Assembly: GCA_037367355.1 (NCBI GenBank)
Contig: CM074695.1
Span: 2,046,001-2,110,000 of the forward strand
Length of the DNA: 64,000 nt
Direction of reading: 5' to 3'
Source: Neoscytalidium dimidiatum
Lineage: Eukaryota > Ascomycota > Dothideomycetes > Botryosphaeriales > Botryosphaeriaceae
Shown here in pieces: positions 33,477-44,594 of this stretch. Position numbers and translations under genes: made by a program. The number at the start of each line of letters is the position of its first letter. Within the stretch, counting starts at the first letter, position 1. Under the pieces are notes generated by a model, which did not search any database, was not told the origin of the DNA, and was given only the letters and a program-made list of their open reading frames with translations.

Positions 33477-34459
33477 TCTCTTAGACAACCGTGGCCAACA
33501 GAGCTTAGCAAACCCAGAGCCCGAAGCAGGATAGTCAGCCACCGGATGATCCCAGCATGTCTGCCTGAAGACCATGCTCTATCAAGCTTTGGACGATGTT
33601 GGTTTCTATGTTTATTTCGCAGTAATCAGTGCTAATTCACTCTAAGCTGGACTCTTCCGGTAACACTTTACATCTCTATAGTATTCACACATATAGATGG
33701 TTTATGGGTCTATGCGCAGCAAACTTCATGCCAAGGAAATATATCGGACGATACACGCTCACCGTCATCACTCAGAATACGAAAAAGAAGGTAGAAGGTA
33801 GATGGCGTGACGGTTCCCCACCGACACTCAATTCGAGTGTATGAGCTTTTTCTTAGTTTCTCCACCAGTGGTACCGCACCGGATGACAACTACAGTAGTC
33901 CTACTCAGTATGCATGAGTGATCCACCCGGAATACTCGGCTTGGGTGGGTATCCTTAGTTGGACAAAGGCTCTGGACGTCGAGATCTTACCAGAATTGGA
34001 AGCGATTCGCAGAACTCCCACCGGAATATCTGTTACTGGAATACAGGGGTGCGTAGTAGGCTCCCTATTTTGCTTCCCTGCTCCCAGGCCGTCAATCCAG
34101 CTCTCCGGACGATGCCCGGTAGAAGGCCCGACGTCGGAAAACGGTCCGGGAGACGGTCCGCTATAGGAGTACAGAGGATTACGAAGCCTGTCCCTGTAAG
34201 CGACCGTCAAACTGCCCTTATCGGAAATGGGCCATACCTCATATTTGCCAATAGGGTCTTATCAGGAAGTAAAACCTGCAGATCCTCTCACACCACCTCC
34301 GGTTCTGTGTTTCTACTTCTCCGGAAAACCCCGCAGCGCCCAGCGGATCCCGATTGAATAAACACGGAATGAGTCGCGTCGCGTGGGTGGCAGTTCTTAA
34401 CCGAAATGAGCAGGATGTTTCATATGCCTCACCATAACATCCCTTCTTGATGACGATCC

Positions 34460-34475
34460 GGACCATGCCCCGGTG
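34460..34475. repeat. 16-base direct repeat, copy 2
   Basis: Same 16 bases and same orientation as at 33461; 371 bases before the lyase gene start. Confidence 0.7.
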
Positions 34476-34845
34476 GAAAACACCAAAATAATCTTCTTCC
34501 CCGCCGCGATAACCGTCCAGAAGTGAAAGGGGTTTATCCGTTACAAGAATATGGCGCTTGGGGATTTACAGATGATCAAACGTTTGCGTTCTCCCTGAGC
34601 GATCATTGGTGGCTCATGTTTCTATTCTCCATATTACCGCCCTCGCAGCGGCCCAAAGTCACAACCCCTGGTTTACTGGCCCACCGGTACTACTACACTA
34701 GGCAAGGTCTCGGATTACTCGTACCCTGTGCGATGCCTGAAGGGCGCTCTCAAGAATAAAAGCGCTTAATATCCACACCCATGAACGCCTCGTTCTACCA
34801 CTCCCCATCCTTCTTTGAACATTCTTTCTCCAGACGCATTCCATT

Positions 34846-36116
34846 ATGAGGTATCCAGTTTGGCTGACTGGCTCAGCATTTACTGCTGCGGCGGCTTTCG
34901 TCCACCCTGGCGCACTTCACACAGCTGAAGACTTTGACCGCATCACTACGAATGTCAACGCTGGCAAGGAGCCGTGGCTCACTGGCTGGTACAAATTGAC
35001 GAATAACTCGCATGCCCAGTCTACTTATACGGCTGCCCCTGTTGAGCTCCTTTGTCGTGGCAGTCGTGCCAGCTGTGACGAAAATTACAGCCGTGCTTAC
35101 AACGATGCTGCTGCCGCGTACCAGTAAGTACTTTGACCCATTTCATACGATTTTCTTGTTTGCTGAAAGATGCACCTCAGGCTTGCCATCCGCTGGAAGG
35201 TCACAGGTGACGAAGCCTACGGCACCGCAGCTGCCAATATCCTCAATGCTTGGTCGAGCACTCTGAAGGAAATCTCTGGAAGCTCCGACAAGTACCTTGC
35301 CTCCGGACTTTACGGCTACCAATTCGCGAATGCCGCCGAAATCATTCGCGACTTTGACGGCTTTACCGACGACAACCTCGCGGCGATAACCGCCATGCTC
35401 ACAGATTACTTCTATCCTATGAACCACCGCTTTCTCATCAACCACAATGATGCCGCCGTTGACCACTACTGGGCGAATTGGGATCTCTGCAACATGGCCT
35501 CCATGCTCTCCATTGGTGTCCTCTCCGATAACCAAACCATGTTTGATGAGGCTATCAATTACTTCTACAACGGCAGCGGCAATGGTGCCATTGAGAAGTT
35601 GTTCTGGAAGGTCTATGACGATGGTACCGCCCAGGTGCAAGAGGTAAGCTGAGTTGCCCGTATGGTCACCTTGATGTATGCTGACACAGGTTCCCCCAGG
35701 CCGGCCGCGACCAAGGCCACACCATGCTTAGCATCGGCCTAGTCAGCATTTTTGCGCAGGTTGCTTACAACCAGGGCATCAATCTTTTCAAGTACGACGA
35801 CTATCGCATCCTCAAGGGCGCCGAGTATGCTGCCAAATACAACCTGGGCAACGATGTCCAATTCACCACCTACGTGAACAGCGATGTGACCCACACCGTA
35901 ATCAGTGACAGCGGTCGCGGCAACATCCGTCCCATTTGGGAGCTGATTTACAACCACTACGTCAAGATTGAGGGCCAGGAGGCGACTTACTCCACACAAT
36001 ATGCAGAGTTGGTCAGGAATGATGGTAACGGTGCTGAGGGTGGCGGCGGTGACTACGGCCCAAACAGCGGTGGATACGACCAGCTCGGATTCGGAACTCT
36101 GCTCTACACACTCTAA
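34846..36116 (+). CDS. Secreted alginate-lyase-fold polysaccharide lyase
   Basis: Exons 34846-35123, 35181-35643 and 35700-36116 encode ~385 residues. The first ~20 residues (PVWLTGSAFTAAAAF) form a signal peptide. HPGALHTAEDFDRITTNV and EPWLTGWYKL open the alpha/alpha-toroid of the alginate-lyase superfamily. The active-site region has NHNDAAVDHYWANWDLCNM and, across intron 2, QEAGRDQGHT, where the RDQGH histidine is the usual catalytic residue. Several N-glycosylation sequons are present. It should cleave a uronic-acid-containing polysaccharide by beta-elimination outside the cell; glucuronan or a plant/algal polymer is possible, not shown. No carbohydrate-binding module. Confidence 0.85.
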
Positions 36117-36327
36117 GTGTGTGAATACCGTCCTTATTTCTTGTAAATACTGTGGATCGCTTTCTCCCTGCGCATTGAGCGGCACCTTTCATTTCGTTCT
36201 GACCAACTTTGCCGCTCATGTGAGATGGTATCACCAAGGAGGGGCATGGACATATCACACTCCTTTTATCCTTTTAGTTAAAAGCAATTGAATGACAATT
36301 TTGCACCGCAACGAGCGTCTTACTTTC

Positions 36328-37377
36328 CTACTGCGCGCGATACCTACCACCTTCCAACCCTCCGCATGACCGCCGCCCCACCACCATCCCCACCGCCGCC
36401 ACTCCAGCCCCGTAAGTCAACCACTTCACGGCAATATTGCCCCACTGCGCTCTCATCCGGCCCCTACATCTGTCCACGAATCCCCTCGTATCATTCACGT
36501 TCGGGAACTCCTCGTCCGGCACCGGCACCTCCAGGAACTCGCACAACCGTTCCCACCCCTCGCCGACGCGGTACTCGAGTAGGCGGTCCGGGGGCACCAG
36601 CGCACGGACGCGCTCGTAGTGCTCAATGAAGACGGCCTTGCCGTGCTTCTCGAAGTTTCCGCGGAAGAAGCTCGTCCAGAATTTGCTCAGCATAGGCTGG
36701 TACAGGCCGGCGGCCCAGTCATAGCGGGCGAGGCGGCGGAGCTCGGGCTCCGTCGCGCGCCAGTGGACGGTCTTTAATGCAGAGCTACGTGGGCATTTTG
36801 TTAAATCACAACACCCAGATGACTTAGGATCGAAAGGCACGGAGAAGAACGAGACGCACTTGTACCACGAATCAACGTCGCGAGTCGTGAGGATGACCTT
36901 GGCTTCCGGATATGCTTCGATCAGCTCTTGGGCGAAGGCTACTGCGGGCCAGTCGCTGACTGCCTGGCAGTGGCCGAGCAGCTGGTCCCACTGCTCGCGC
37001 CCGAAGGGCGGCCCGTCGTTGTCGTATTTGGCTGCGAGGGCGTCGCACCACATCAGGCAGTCGGGCGGGTTCTCGGTGCTCGCGGAGAGCATATGATATG
37101 TGTCATTAAACCCGAGTCTTCGCAGAGCATGACGAAGGGCTGTGCGTCTGGTGAGTATGAGCTATATCTGGGCATTCTCTTCACGACTCTGCTCTTCTGC
37201 TTCGTTTCTTTCCGCTCTTTTCCGGAACGTAGTTGACTTACACACGGTACCTGTCCTTCCGAGGCCCAATGCAAGTACCTTCATAGGAACAGTGCGACGG
37301 CATCTGCGCCGGTCAATATCGGTATCATCTGTAAAAACATCGGTGAGAGGCTTCGGAGTGAATGGCCTGTGAGCCAT
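36328..37377 (-). CDS. Sulfotransferase-family P-loop protein with C-terminal membrane anchor
   Basis: Exons 37377-37242, 37139-36860 and 36784-36328 give ~290 residues. The phosphosulfate-binding segment VLALGLGRTGT is split by intron 1 and continues VSLRHALRRLGFNDTYHM. Exon 2 ends in ILTTRDVDSWY, the second conserved block, continued as NSALKTVHW after intron 2. FIEHYERVRALVP and RLLEYRVGEGWERLCEFLEV complete the fungal version often mislabelled NAD-dependent epimerase. The tail WLTYGAGVAAVGMVVG is one membrane span. Substrate unknown. The splice AG chosen for exon 2 (CACAG) is nine bases beyond another AG because only it keeps the family frame. Confidence 0.83.
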
Positions 37378-39790
37378 GATGTTTATCTCCTCTTATACAA
37401 TGCACAAGACTCCACAGTACAGACAGGAAAAGGCAAAGCTTAAACGAGTGGACGTGCTTGATCCAAGTTCTGCGGATGTTGAAAGCTATAAGTATACCGG
37501 ATATATACTTTAAATAGCGTTTGCTGAAAATCGGCTCGATCTGAAGGGTCGATCAGATGCGTGCGTGTACAGCAAGCAATGCCATGGATGCCTCAAAGTA
37601 AGGCGTGCGTGTTCGGGTATGTCGAAGCGCGGTTTTTGAAACGTGGTCCAGATGAATGCCTTGCCCTTCGCGAAATGGCTCAAACTTCGATCCAAGGTTA
37701 CCGGGCGGAACGTAAAATATACTTTCGCGGAGCACGCCATCCCCCTGAATGAAACCATCACATCTATGGGGTTAGAATGCCTCGCACCTAGAGATAGAAG
37801 GTATCATGTCTCGATTCTATTTTCATTTACTACAAGGATGATGCAACGTGGCGTACAGAGTTATCACTTCGCCGAGACCGAGAATGCGCAAGAGTATGCG
37901 ACGCTTGCCGAAAAGATCCTCGGGTCGCGGAATTTTGAGTTCCCCGTGTTTGGCTCAGGGAATATTCGGGCAGATCATGGAAATTAAGTAGAGGCTTCGA
38001 GTGAGAGCATAGTGGTGCGTTACAATTCTACATGTCTCCCGTTGGATGGATCAAATCCTGATTTCCCATGAGGGATGAACGTGTCACTCGTTGGTACCTG
38101 CTCACCAAGGGGAGACCAAAGCATATCTTACTGAAAGACGATATCTTTGGACGGATCTTGTTGTATGAACTTGTTCCATTATGCTTCGCAAATCAGCCTT
38201 TCAGAAATCACCGCGTGTGGTGGTCGTTGATGTTTCTGTCCGTTCTCTTACGGGGATCCCATCTCTTTCGCTACGATCAGGCTTATTCAACTGAATTCGA
38301 GATTTCCAGGACTTGTATATAAAGCGTTATCGAACGTAGTTGTTCAGATGATTTCGTAGCGAATATCTCTCTACTAAGATATTTCTCCCAGTGTCAACCA
38401 CACCCTCCTCCCTTTGACTTAAAAGTACAAAGACTTGGAGATGGAAGTGGAAGATGTTGAATATCGAAGGCCGCACGTGGCATTTACCTAATTGAGAGAG
38501 GCCTAAATAGGCTTAGTTCCACCCCAGTGTACATAGTCTCTGCTAGTCGTCATTGCCCTAAGGGGGCCAATCTATCATGGTTTTCAACAGAAGAACCTCC
38601 ACTGCTTTCCTTGATGACTAAATATATGCTTAAGCCGGATCTCTAACTTATTGATGTCGAAATAGAGCATATGCCTCAGTGAACCATGGTCCACTATTTA
38701 TCAAACATGAAGACCGAGAGCGCCTGCTTATGTCCGAAGTAAGAAAAAGTCAATGCTAGCAGAATAATACCGTAAAAATAAGCATTAGATGATGGAGAGT
38801 AAGTTATTCAGAAACGAATGAAAGGATAAATCGGGTCTAGAAGCACTTGATACCCGTGTACCCGGAGTTGGGGACGTTGACCAATTCTACTCTCTCGGTT
38901 TCACCGGAAGGTTCGACCGATATATCCGAGCAATCGTATCAAGCTAAATCAGCCCTGCAATCAAGGCTCGTCTTATCTTGACTGAACTGAAGAAGGGATT
39001 AGCGCTTTGATTAGAGGCTGAGTCGGGCTGAGGCGCGCCGTTCGAAACATTCCTTTTGCGTCTGCCCCCAGAAAGAGGGAAAAACACGCGTCCAACCTCC
39101 CACCGACTGTCCGTGCAATGTAGCGCCCCGCCAACCAAGGCGGAAGGCAAAGCAGCTTACGCACTCACCGACAGCGCTACCCTGCCTACCAATCAAAGCA
39201 AAGCTATTGTGAATCCAAGAGTGCACTGCTCCATGCCAAGCACCTGCCACAATCTGTTCCAAACATCTCCGCACATGGCTGGCCTTACTTGGCTTCCACA
39301 AGTCATGCTAAGCATGAAGCTTCTTTGACTGTCCTCGCCTTAGCAAATGGCATCGGCAATTGGCATACTACGCACAGTCTGTTCAAGGTAAAAGCCTTCT
39401 AAGCAGTCATCGGCGGATCTTCGGCTATAACGCTCAAGGAGTTGGCAACACCTCTCGCCTGGAGATACAAATTTTTTGCACGTCAGTGGAGGAGCATAGA
39501 CCAGTGGCGCTCGGGTAATGACATCTCGGTGGATTTTCTAAGCTTCTTGGCGGAGGCTTGGATAGGAAGGCAGAAGCAGACCGGGGACAAATCTGACTGG
39601 GTGTACGTGCACCCCTGCCACTTGTTGACGAAGCCTTTACGCAGCTGGATCTCCGGAAAGGGGATACTGCAGAACGGAATCAAGAGATCTTAGATATATA
39701 GCAGTAGATCTTGAAGCCAAGGTGAAGGTCAACAGCCCGTTCTTTCTCCAAGAATCTGACCTTGCAATTTTGAATCTCCAATCGTTCATC
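37378..39790. other. Gene-poor, partly A/T-rich region
   Basis: 2.4 kb. The 114-codon frame at 37643-37987 (KVTGRNVKYTFAEHAIPLNE...) has some protein-like character but no start context or family. From 38300 to 38950 the sequence is A/T-rich with frequent stops, as in decayed repeats. No element ends were found. Confidence 0.45.
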
Positions 39791-41169
39791 ATGGTCAACA
39801 TTACAAAGCTTACCAGCGCTGCTGTCGCTGCCGGTCTTTTTGTTTCCACAGCTGCTCACCCCGGAGAGCACCACGACCACCACCATGTCAGACGCCAGAT
39901 CTCCGCTCGTGAGGCCAGAGCCTCTGCTGCTAAGCGCGCTCTTGATTCGTGCAACGGAAGCGCTAAACATCAGGCACTGAACGCTCGTTCTCACGCTCGT
40001 CGTGCTCAGGTTGCCCGCGAGCTCCGTGAGAAGCGCGGTATTTCGGATAGTGAGTCCAAATGCTCAGCGTCTCAGCCGTGAACGCAATTGACAAGCGCAG
40101 AACCGCAGAAGTACCGCCGTGACCTCGCTACGCTCGAGAAATTTGAGGCGATCAACCACAACATGACTGGCATTTACAACTATGACGTCAATACCCCTGA
40201 GAGCGCCATCTTCGGAGCCAACACCTCTTGTATCCTTGCTCCCGAAGTCACGGACGGTCCTTAGTAAGTCAGCAACTACGTTCAGAACTAAGAACCACCA
40301 GCTGATAACCCGCAAGCTACGTTGTGGGCGAGCTTATTCGCAAGAATGTCAAGGAGGACAAGTACTCCGATGGTGTCGATCTTTACCTGGAGGTCCAGTA
40401 TATCGATATCGAGACCTGTGAACCAGTCCCCGATGTCTACGTGGACATCTGGAACGCCAACGCCACCGGTGTCTACTCTGGAATCTACACCAGGTAAGTT
40501 TCTGGTTCGGGAATCCATTCCCTCCAGCATGTGGATTAACGTGTATCGCAGTGGCAACTACGCAGCTGATGGCCTGAACTCGACCTACCTTCGTGGTATC
40601 CAGTCAACTGATCAAGATGGTGTCGTCGCTTTCGAGACCATCTTCCCTGGCCACTATGATGGCAAGTCATGCGCTCATAATACTCTGAGAAATTTCGGCT
40701 AATTTACCACATAGGGCGTGCTACTCACACTCACCTGCTCGCGCACATGAACGTGACCGTCTACCCGAACAACACCATCGCCGATAACAACAATATCACG
40801 CACATCGGCCAGCTCTTCTACCAGGAGGACCTACGGTCCGCCGTTGAGGCCGTGTACCCGTACAACACCAACACGCAGGCCATCACAACCAACGCCGACG
40901 ACATGTGGGACATCGTCCAGGCTGATACGTACTACGACCCCTTCCCCGAGTATATCTACCTCGGCCCGGACGTCACGGACGGTCTGCTCGCCTGGATCCA
41001 GATCGGCATCAACACCTCTGCGAACTACATCGACGATGACTACTACTCGGTCGCCGCATACTACCAGGTTGACGGTGGACACGAGAACGAGGACAGCGCG
41101 ATCGGTGGCGGATCTGGTGGTAACGGCACGATGACCGGCGCGGTTCCTTCTGGTACGCCTCCTTCCTAA
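39791..41169 (+). CDS. Secreted intradiol ring-cleavage dioxygenase
   Basis: Five exons, 39791-40049, 40101-40263, 40317-40493, 40552-40661 and 40715-41169, give ~387 residues. A signal peptide (MVNITKLTSAAVAAGLFVST) is followed by a His-rich segment EHHDHHHVRR and an Arg/Ala-rich helix. The catalytic beta-sandwich has CILAPEVTDGPYYVVGE, VPDVYVDIWNANATGVYSG, FPGHYDGRATHTHLL; the two Tyr and two His of the iron site are present in this spacing. Many NxS/T sequons (NNT, NIT, NTS) fit secretion. Unlike the cytosolic enzyme at 31068 it lacks the helical N-domain. Probably oxidises plant phenolics outside the cell. Intron 4 starts with GC. Confidence 0.9.
40662..40714 (+). other. GC-AG intron (53 bases) in the secreted dioxygenase gene
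   Basis: Donor GCAAGT, acceptor CATAG. Only this border keeps the iron-site motif GHYDGRATHTH intact; the nearby GT gives the wrong frame. Confidence 0.85.
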
Positions 41170-41594
41170 ATGGCGCGCTCAAGGTTTCCTGCAGCGACAA
41201 CATGAGCGCATTCCGATTTGCGTGTCAAGGGGTCTCGGCGCAGCATTCGAGTTGCTCCCGTGAAGACAGTTGAATTCATTTCCTTTGGTGTATTTGCATG
41301 CATATAGACGGCTCTGTGTTTTGACTTTGTATGCTTTTCTACATTTTAGAGTAGTTATGTTAGTACAAGTTCGAAAGAAAAAAGGCCCAGCTCATATATT
41401 TGCAACTTACTACCATCAAGCACATACCTCAAGCAAGTGTGAAGACGATATTTCTTGGCCTGTCCACCTTGCCTTAACAACACTGGCCAAGAAATTTGTC
41501 GAGGCTTGGTACACTATCTTGCCAAGCAACAATTGAGCGCAAGCGGCAAGATAAAAGCAAGCTCCCCAAATGCTTTGTCCTCTCAGTAGCATGA
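41170..41594. other. Intergenic upstream of the glycosyltransferase
   Basis: Terminal region of the dioxygenase and promoter of the next gene; no coding signal. Confidence 0.5.
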
Positions 41595-42708
41595 ATGCCG
41601 AAAGCCGTACACACCATGACCGCTCGAGAAATATGGAACCGCCATTTCCAGGCGCCATCATCAACGCTATGGACGATGGTTCCGCAGATGAGCGTCAAAT
41701 ACCCCGTGCTCACACTGGTCTTCGTGTGGGCGCTAATAGCATTTTTACTGTTTACAACGAAATCAGCAGTCCACAGGTGCATCTCAAGTTCCCCTGGAGA
41801 GTGAAAAAAATTCCGGCAGCTGATGTGACCTCAGCGGATCTTCCGTCTCGCCCGTCGGGCCCAGCGTGTGGGAGCAGAACCCTGAACTCTGCCGCAACCC
41901 GCAGCACCAAACCCTGCTGAACGAGTCCGACTACAACAACCTGGCTACCATGTCAACCGTGCGCATGGGCAAAATAAGCATCCTCTACGGGGCGCCGAAC
42001 CCCACTTACGAGCGGGCGCTGCGCACGCACGAGGTGCACAACCGGATCCACGGGCTGCGGCAATTCGTGCTGCGCGACGAGATCATCGACGGCGTGTGGA
42101 ACAAGCCGGCCTACATCCTCTCCGTCCTGACGGACGAGCTGCTCCGGCCGGCGGACGAGCGGCTGCAGTGGCTGCTCTGGGTCGACGGCGACACCGTCGT
42201 GCTCAACCCGTGCGTGCCGCCGTCCAAGTTCCTGCCGCCGGACCCGAACGTCCACCTGGTGGTGTCCAAGGACGCGAACGGGCTGAACAACGGCATCTTC
42301 CTGCTGCGCGTCCACGCGTGGAGCCTCGAGCTGTTCAGCGGGATCCTGGGCTACCGCTTCTACCGGCCCGGCGACGCGCTCGCCTTCCTCGACCAGAGCG
42401 CCATGGAGAAGCTGCTGCTCGAGCCCGCGTTCCGCCCCGGCGTCGCGTACGTGCCGCAGCGCTGGTTCAACGCCTACCACGCCTTCCAGAACGAGACCCT
42501 CGAGCCCGAGCGCGTCCGCCGCGGCGACTTCCTCGTCCACTTCGCCGGCCGCCCCGAGCGCGAGCGCGAGATGGAGTACTGGCTCGCCGTCGCCGAGAGG
42601 CACGCCCCCGACTGGGAGCTCGAGTTCTACCGGACTGGGTATCCGGAGGAGATTGTCGACTTTTGGAACGCGTGGTACAGCAACAAGAATGCCGCTACCA
42701 ACACGTGA
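41595..42708 (+). CDS. GT34-type (MNN10/GMA12) glycosyltransferase, type II membrane protein
   Basis: Exons 41595-41776 and 41835-42708 encode ~351 residues. A short cytosolic N-terminus precedes one signal-anchor span (YPVLTLVFVWALIAFLLFTT), typical of Golgi enzymes. The catalytic domain shows NRIHGLRQFV, WLLWVDGDTVVLNP with the metal-binding DGD, NGLNNGIFLLRVHAWS and FLVHFAGRPE, as in alpha-mannosyl/galactosyltransferases of the family. It should extend N-linked glycans or related polymers. The N-terminal ATG is uncertain; in-frame ATGs also lie at 41616 and 41676. The intron donor GTGCAT is weak but the join (VHS/GSS) keeps frame. Confidence 0.83.
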
Positions 42709-43100
42709 GAGGGGACGCTGAATCGAAGGAGTTGTTCTTTTTTTTTTTTTTTTTTGGTGTTTAGTCGGTAGGGGGGGAAAGAAAGAGAGAATGCGGGATC
42801 GTTCATGCCAAGGACACGCGAGGCGTCTGCGGAAAATGCCAAGGACACAGTATGGCGATACAAAAGCAAGGAGGCCCTTCAAAGGTTCTATCTATGTGGC
42901 TATTTGGGAGCTTGATTCGATAACAGAGAGCAAAGACGTGGACAGATTTTTGAACTATGATGACAGATTCTTGAACCAGTCGTATGGATGTGAACGCGCA
43001 AGGAGATAAGTGAAATGAACGGTAGGTTCGACTCATCACGAGATGGCTGTGTTAGTGCAGCAATATTCGGACCTTCGAATCGCCTGTGAAAGGACCATAA
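42709..43100. other. Intergenic
   Basis: 3' flank of the glycosyltransferase with a T18 tract; nothing else seen. Confidence 0.5.
42738..42755. repeat. T18 homopolymer
   Basis: Eighteen T, about 30 bases after the glycosyltransferase stop. Confidence 0.8.
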
Positions 43101-43568
43101 CTACACAGAGCTTTCCTGTTGTTGATGTACGTCGCTCTGACTCATGTGTATAACTGCTGAGGCTTCAGCCTTTCCATCGAAGTTGGATGTCGAACCTCTC
43201 AAGCCGAGTCTTTGTCTGGCCACAAAGTACACGAAATGCCGCGCTCCTTGCACTTTGAGACCATAACTTTGAATATCTACCTCTCGAAGTTGGGGATGAC
43301 TAGTCTGGTCGTCAAATTCCATCACCCTTAGGTAACGGAGAAAGTCACGGGGATTTTCGTCATTCCTGAAGCTGCTTGTGACAGTCAGCTGTTTGAGGCA
43401 AGAAGGGAGATCATATATCAGTCCTTGATACTCCGTCGGGCCGGTATGGAGGGTTCTACTAGTTGCATCTTCGACAATCCTAAGGATGGAATGAGAAGGC
43501 ATTGAGAAGTACGCAATGTCTTCGACTTGATGAAGTACCCTGAAAGAGAAAGCCTCGTCAGGCGGCAT
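43101..43568 (-). CDS. Hypothetical protein, F-box/LRR-like character
   Basis: 155 codons from an ATG in the order of conserved-looking text such as SFRVLHQVEDIAYFSMPSHS and LPSCLKQLTVTSSFRNDENP, with alternating Leu and Ser that recalls the beta strands of leucine-rich F-box proteins. The frame continues upstream past the ATG, so the gene may be longer or truncated. No F-box visible. Weak call; could be a relic. Confidence 0.35.
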   Translation of the reverse strand: MPPDEAFSFRVLHQVEDIAYFSMPSHSILRIVEDATSRTLHTGPTEYQGLIYDLPSCLKQLTVTSSFRNDENPRDFLRYLRVMEFDDQTSHPQLREVDIQSYGLKVQGARHFVYFVARQRLGLRGSTSNFDGKAEASAVIHMSQSDVHQQQESSV

Positions 43569-44594
43569 ATTGCGATGGCGGCTGATTCGATGGCAATACG
43601 ATTCCCAAGAAGGTGTAGTTGGAGGGAGGCTGGCAAGACCTTGAGGATTGTGAATGAAGAGAGTGCAATTTACCAGGGCCGTGTTTATTTAAATAGATTG
43701 ATTGCATGAGCGCTACTCAGCTGGCGCCGAGCCCGGTGCCTGAATCCTTCGAAAGCTGTAGGCACTAGCCCATGCAGCTTCCGAAGTTCGACAGCCTGAT
43801 CCTAGACAGAATTATGAAGAAAAGCTACAATTCATGATGAGCACAGCTCAAGGACGCTTCATAGACGGAAAGACTTCGAGTTGTGCCGTGAGGAATATTG
43901 GTAACATGGGCAATTAATCCGTGTCCACTGCCACTGATGTGGAAGTTGTTGCCGGTAGTCTCCAAGCCTCGGAGCTTCTCAGGCCTGCGGCTCAATGCAC
44001 TCTCCACCTCCGCGTTTCGCGTGCAAACGCGTCGCCCACAACACCAGCAAACCGTCAAGTGACACCCAACATCGTTGCTGTCACCTAAACCAGGATTCAA
44101 TGCAGAGCACTCGAGTTATCCAGTGACGCCCCTCCTGCAGTACCAGTGCGGTCTGCTCTCGATCGTAGCGCGCTTCGACGGCTCAACGAGTACCCGATCC
44201 CGTCGCTGCTATGCACCTACCTCAGCGCTGTATTTCTTGCCTAGGATGAGGGACGTTTGGGTGGGAACACTTCGTGCTGACTTCTAATCTTGGCTAATCC
44301 ATCTGCTGCCGGCTGCCGGGACCGTGACTCGCATCCTAGGGGCACCTGAGCAGACGACCTGATCAGCTCGAGCTCTTCCTCCCGGACGTGCCCATCACGG
44401 TTAGCACTGTAAATCAACCCGAATAATGTCCTCGCCCCTCGGTCCGAAACATGCTGCCATGTCGGCCAATACCATGCCCAGCGTCAAGCACGCTCTTCGA
44501 CGCTTTTACTACTCCATTTTGCTGCATGTTCTATTAATCCAATGGCGCAGCCGAAGCGCTCACTACCTCGCAAGACTGCACCCCGAACGACACC
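43569..44594. other. Intergenic, promoter of the first P450
   Basis: 1 kb with no supported gene; short ORFs on both strands only. Confidence 0.5.

Larger units (their letters stand above)
33269..34845. other. Intergenic between aromatic cluster and secreted lyase
   Basis: 1.6 kb without a supportable gene. It holds a 16-base direct repeat 1 kb apart and, at 34100-34166, a run of CGG/CCG triplets. Confidence 0.5.

Noticed and set aside
33905..34210. Minus-strand ORF of 101 codons in the intergenic region
   Set aside because: Overlapped by plus-strand ORFs of equal length and no recognisable feature.
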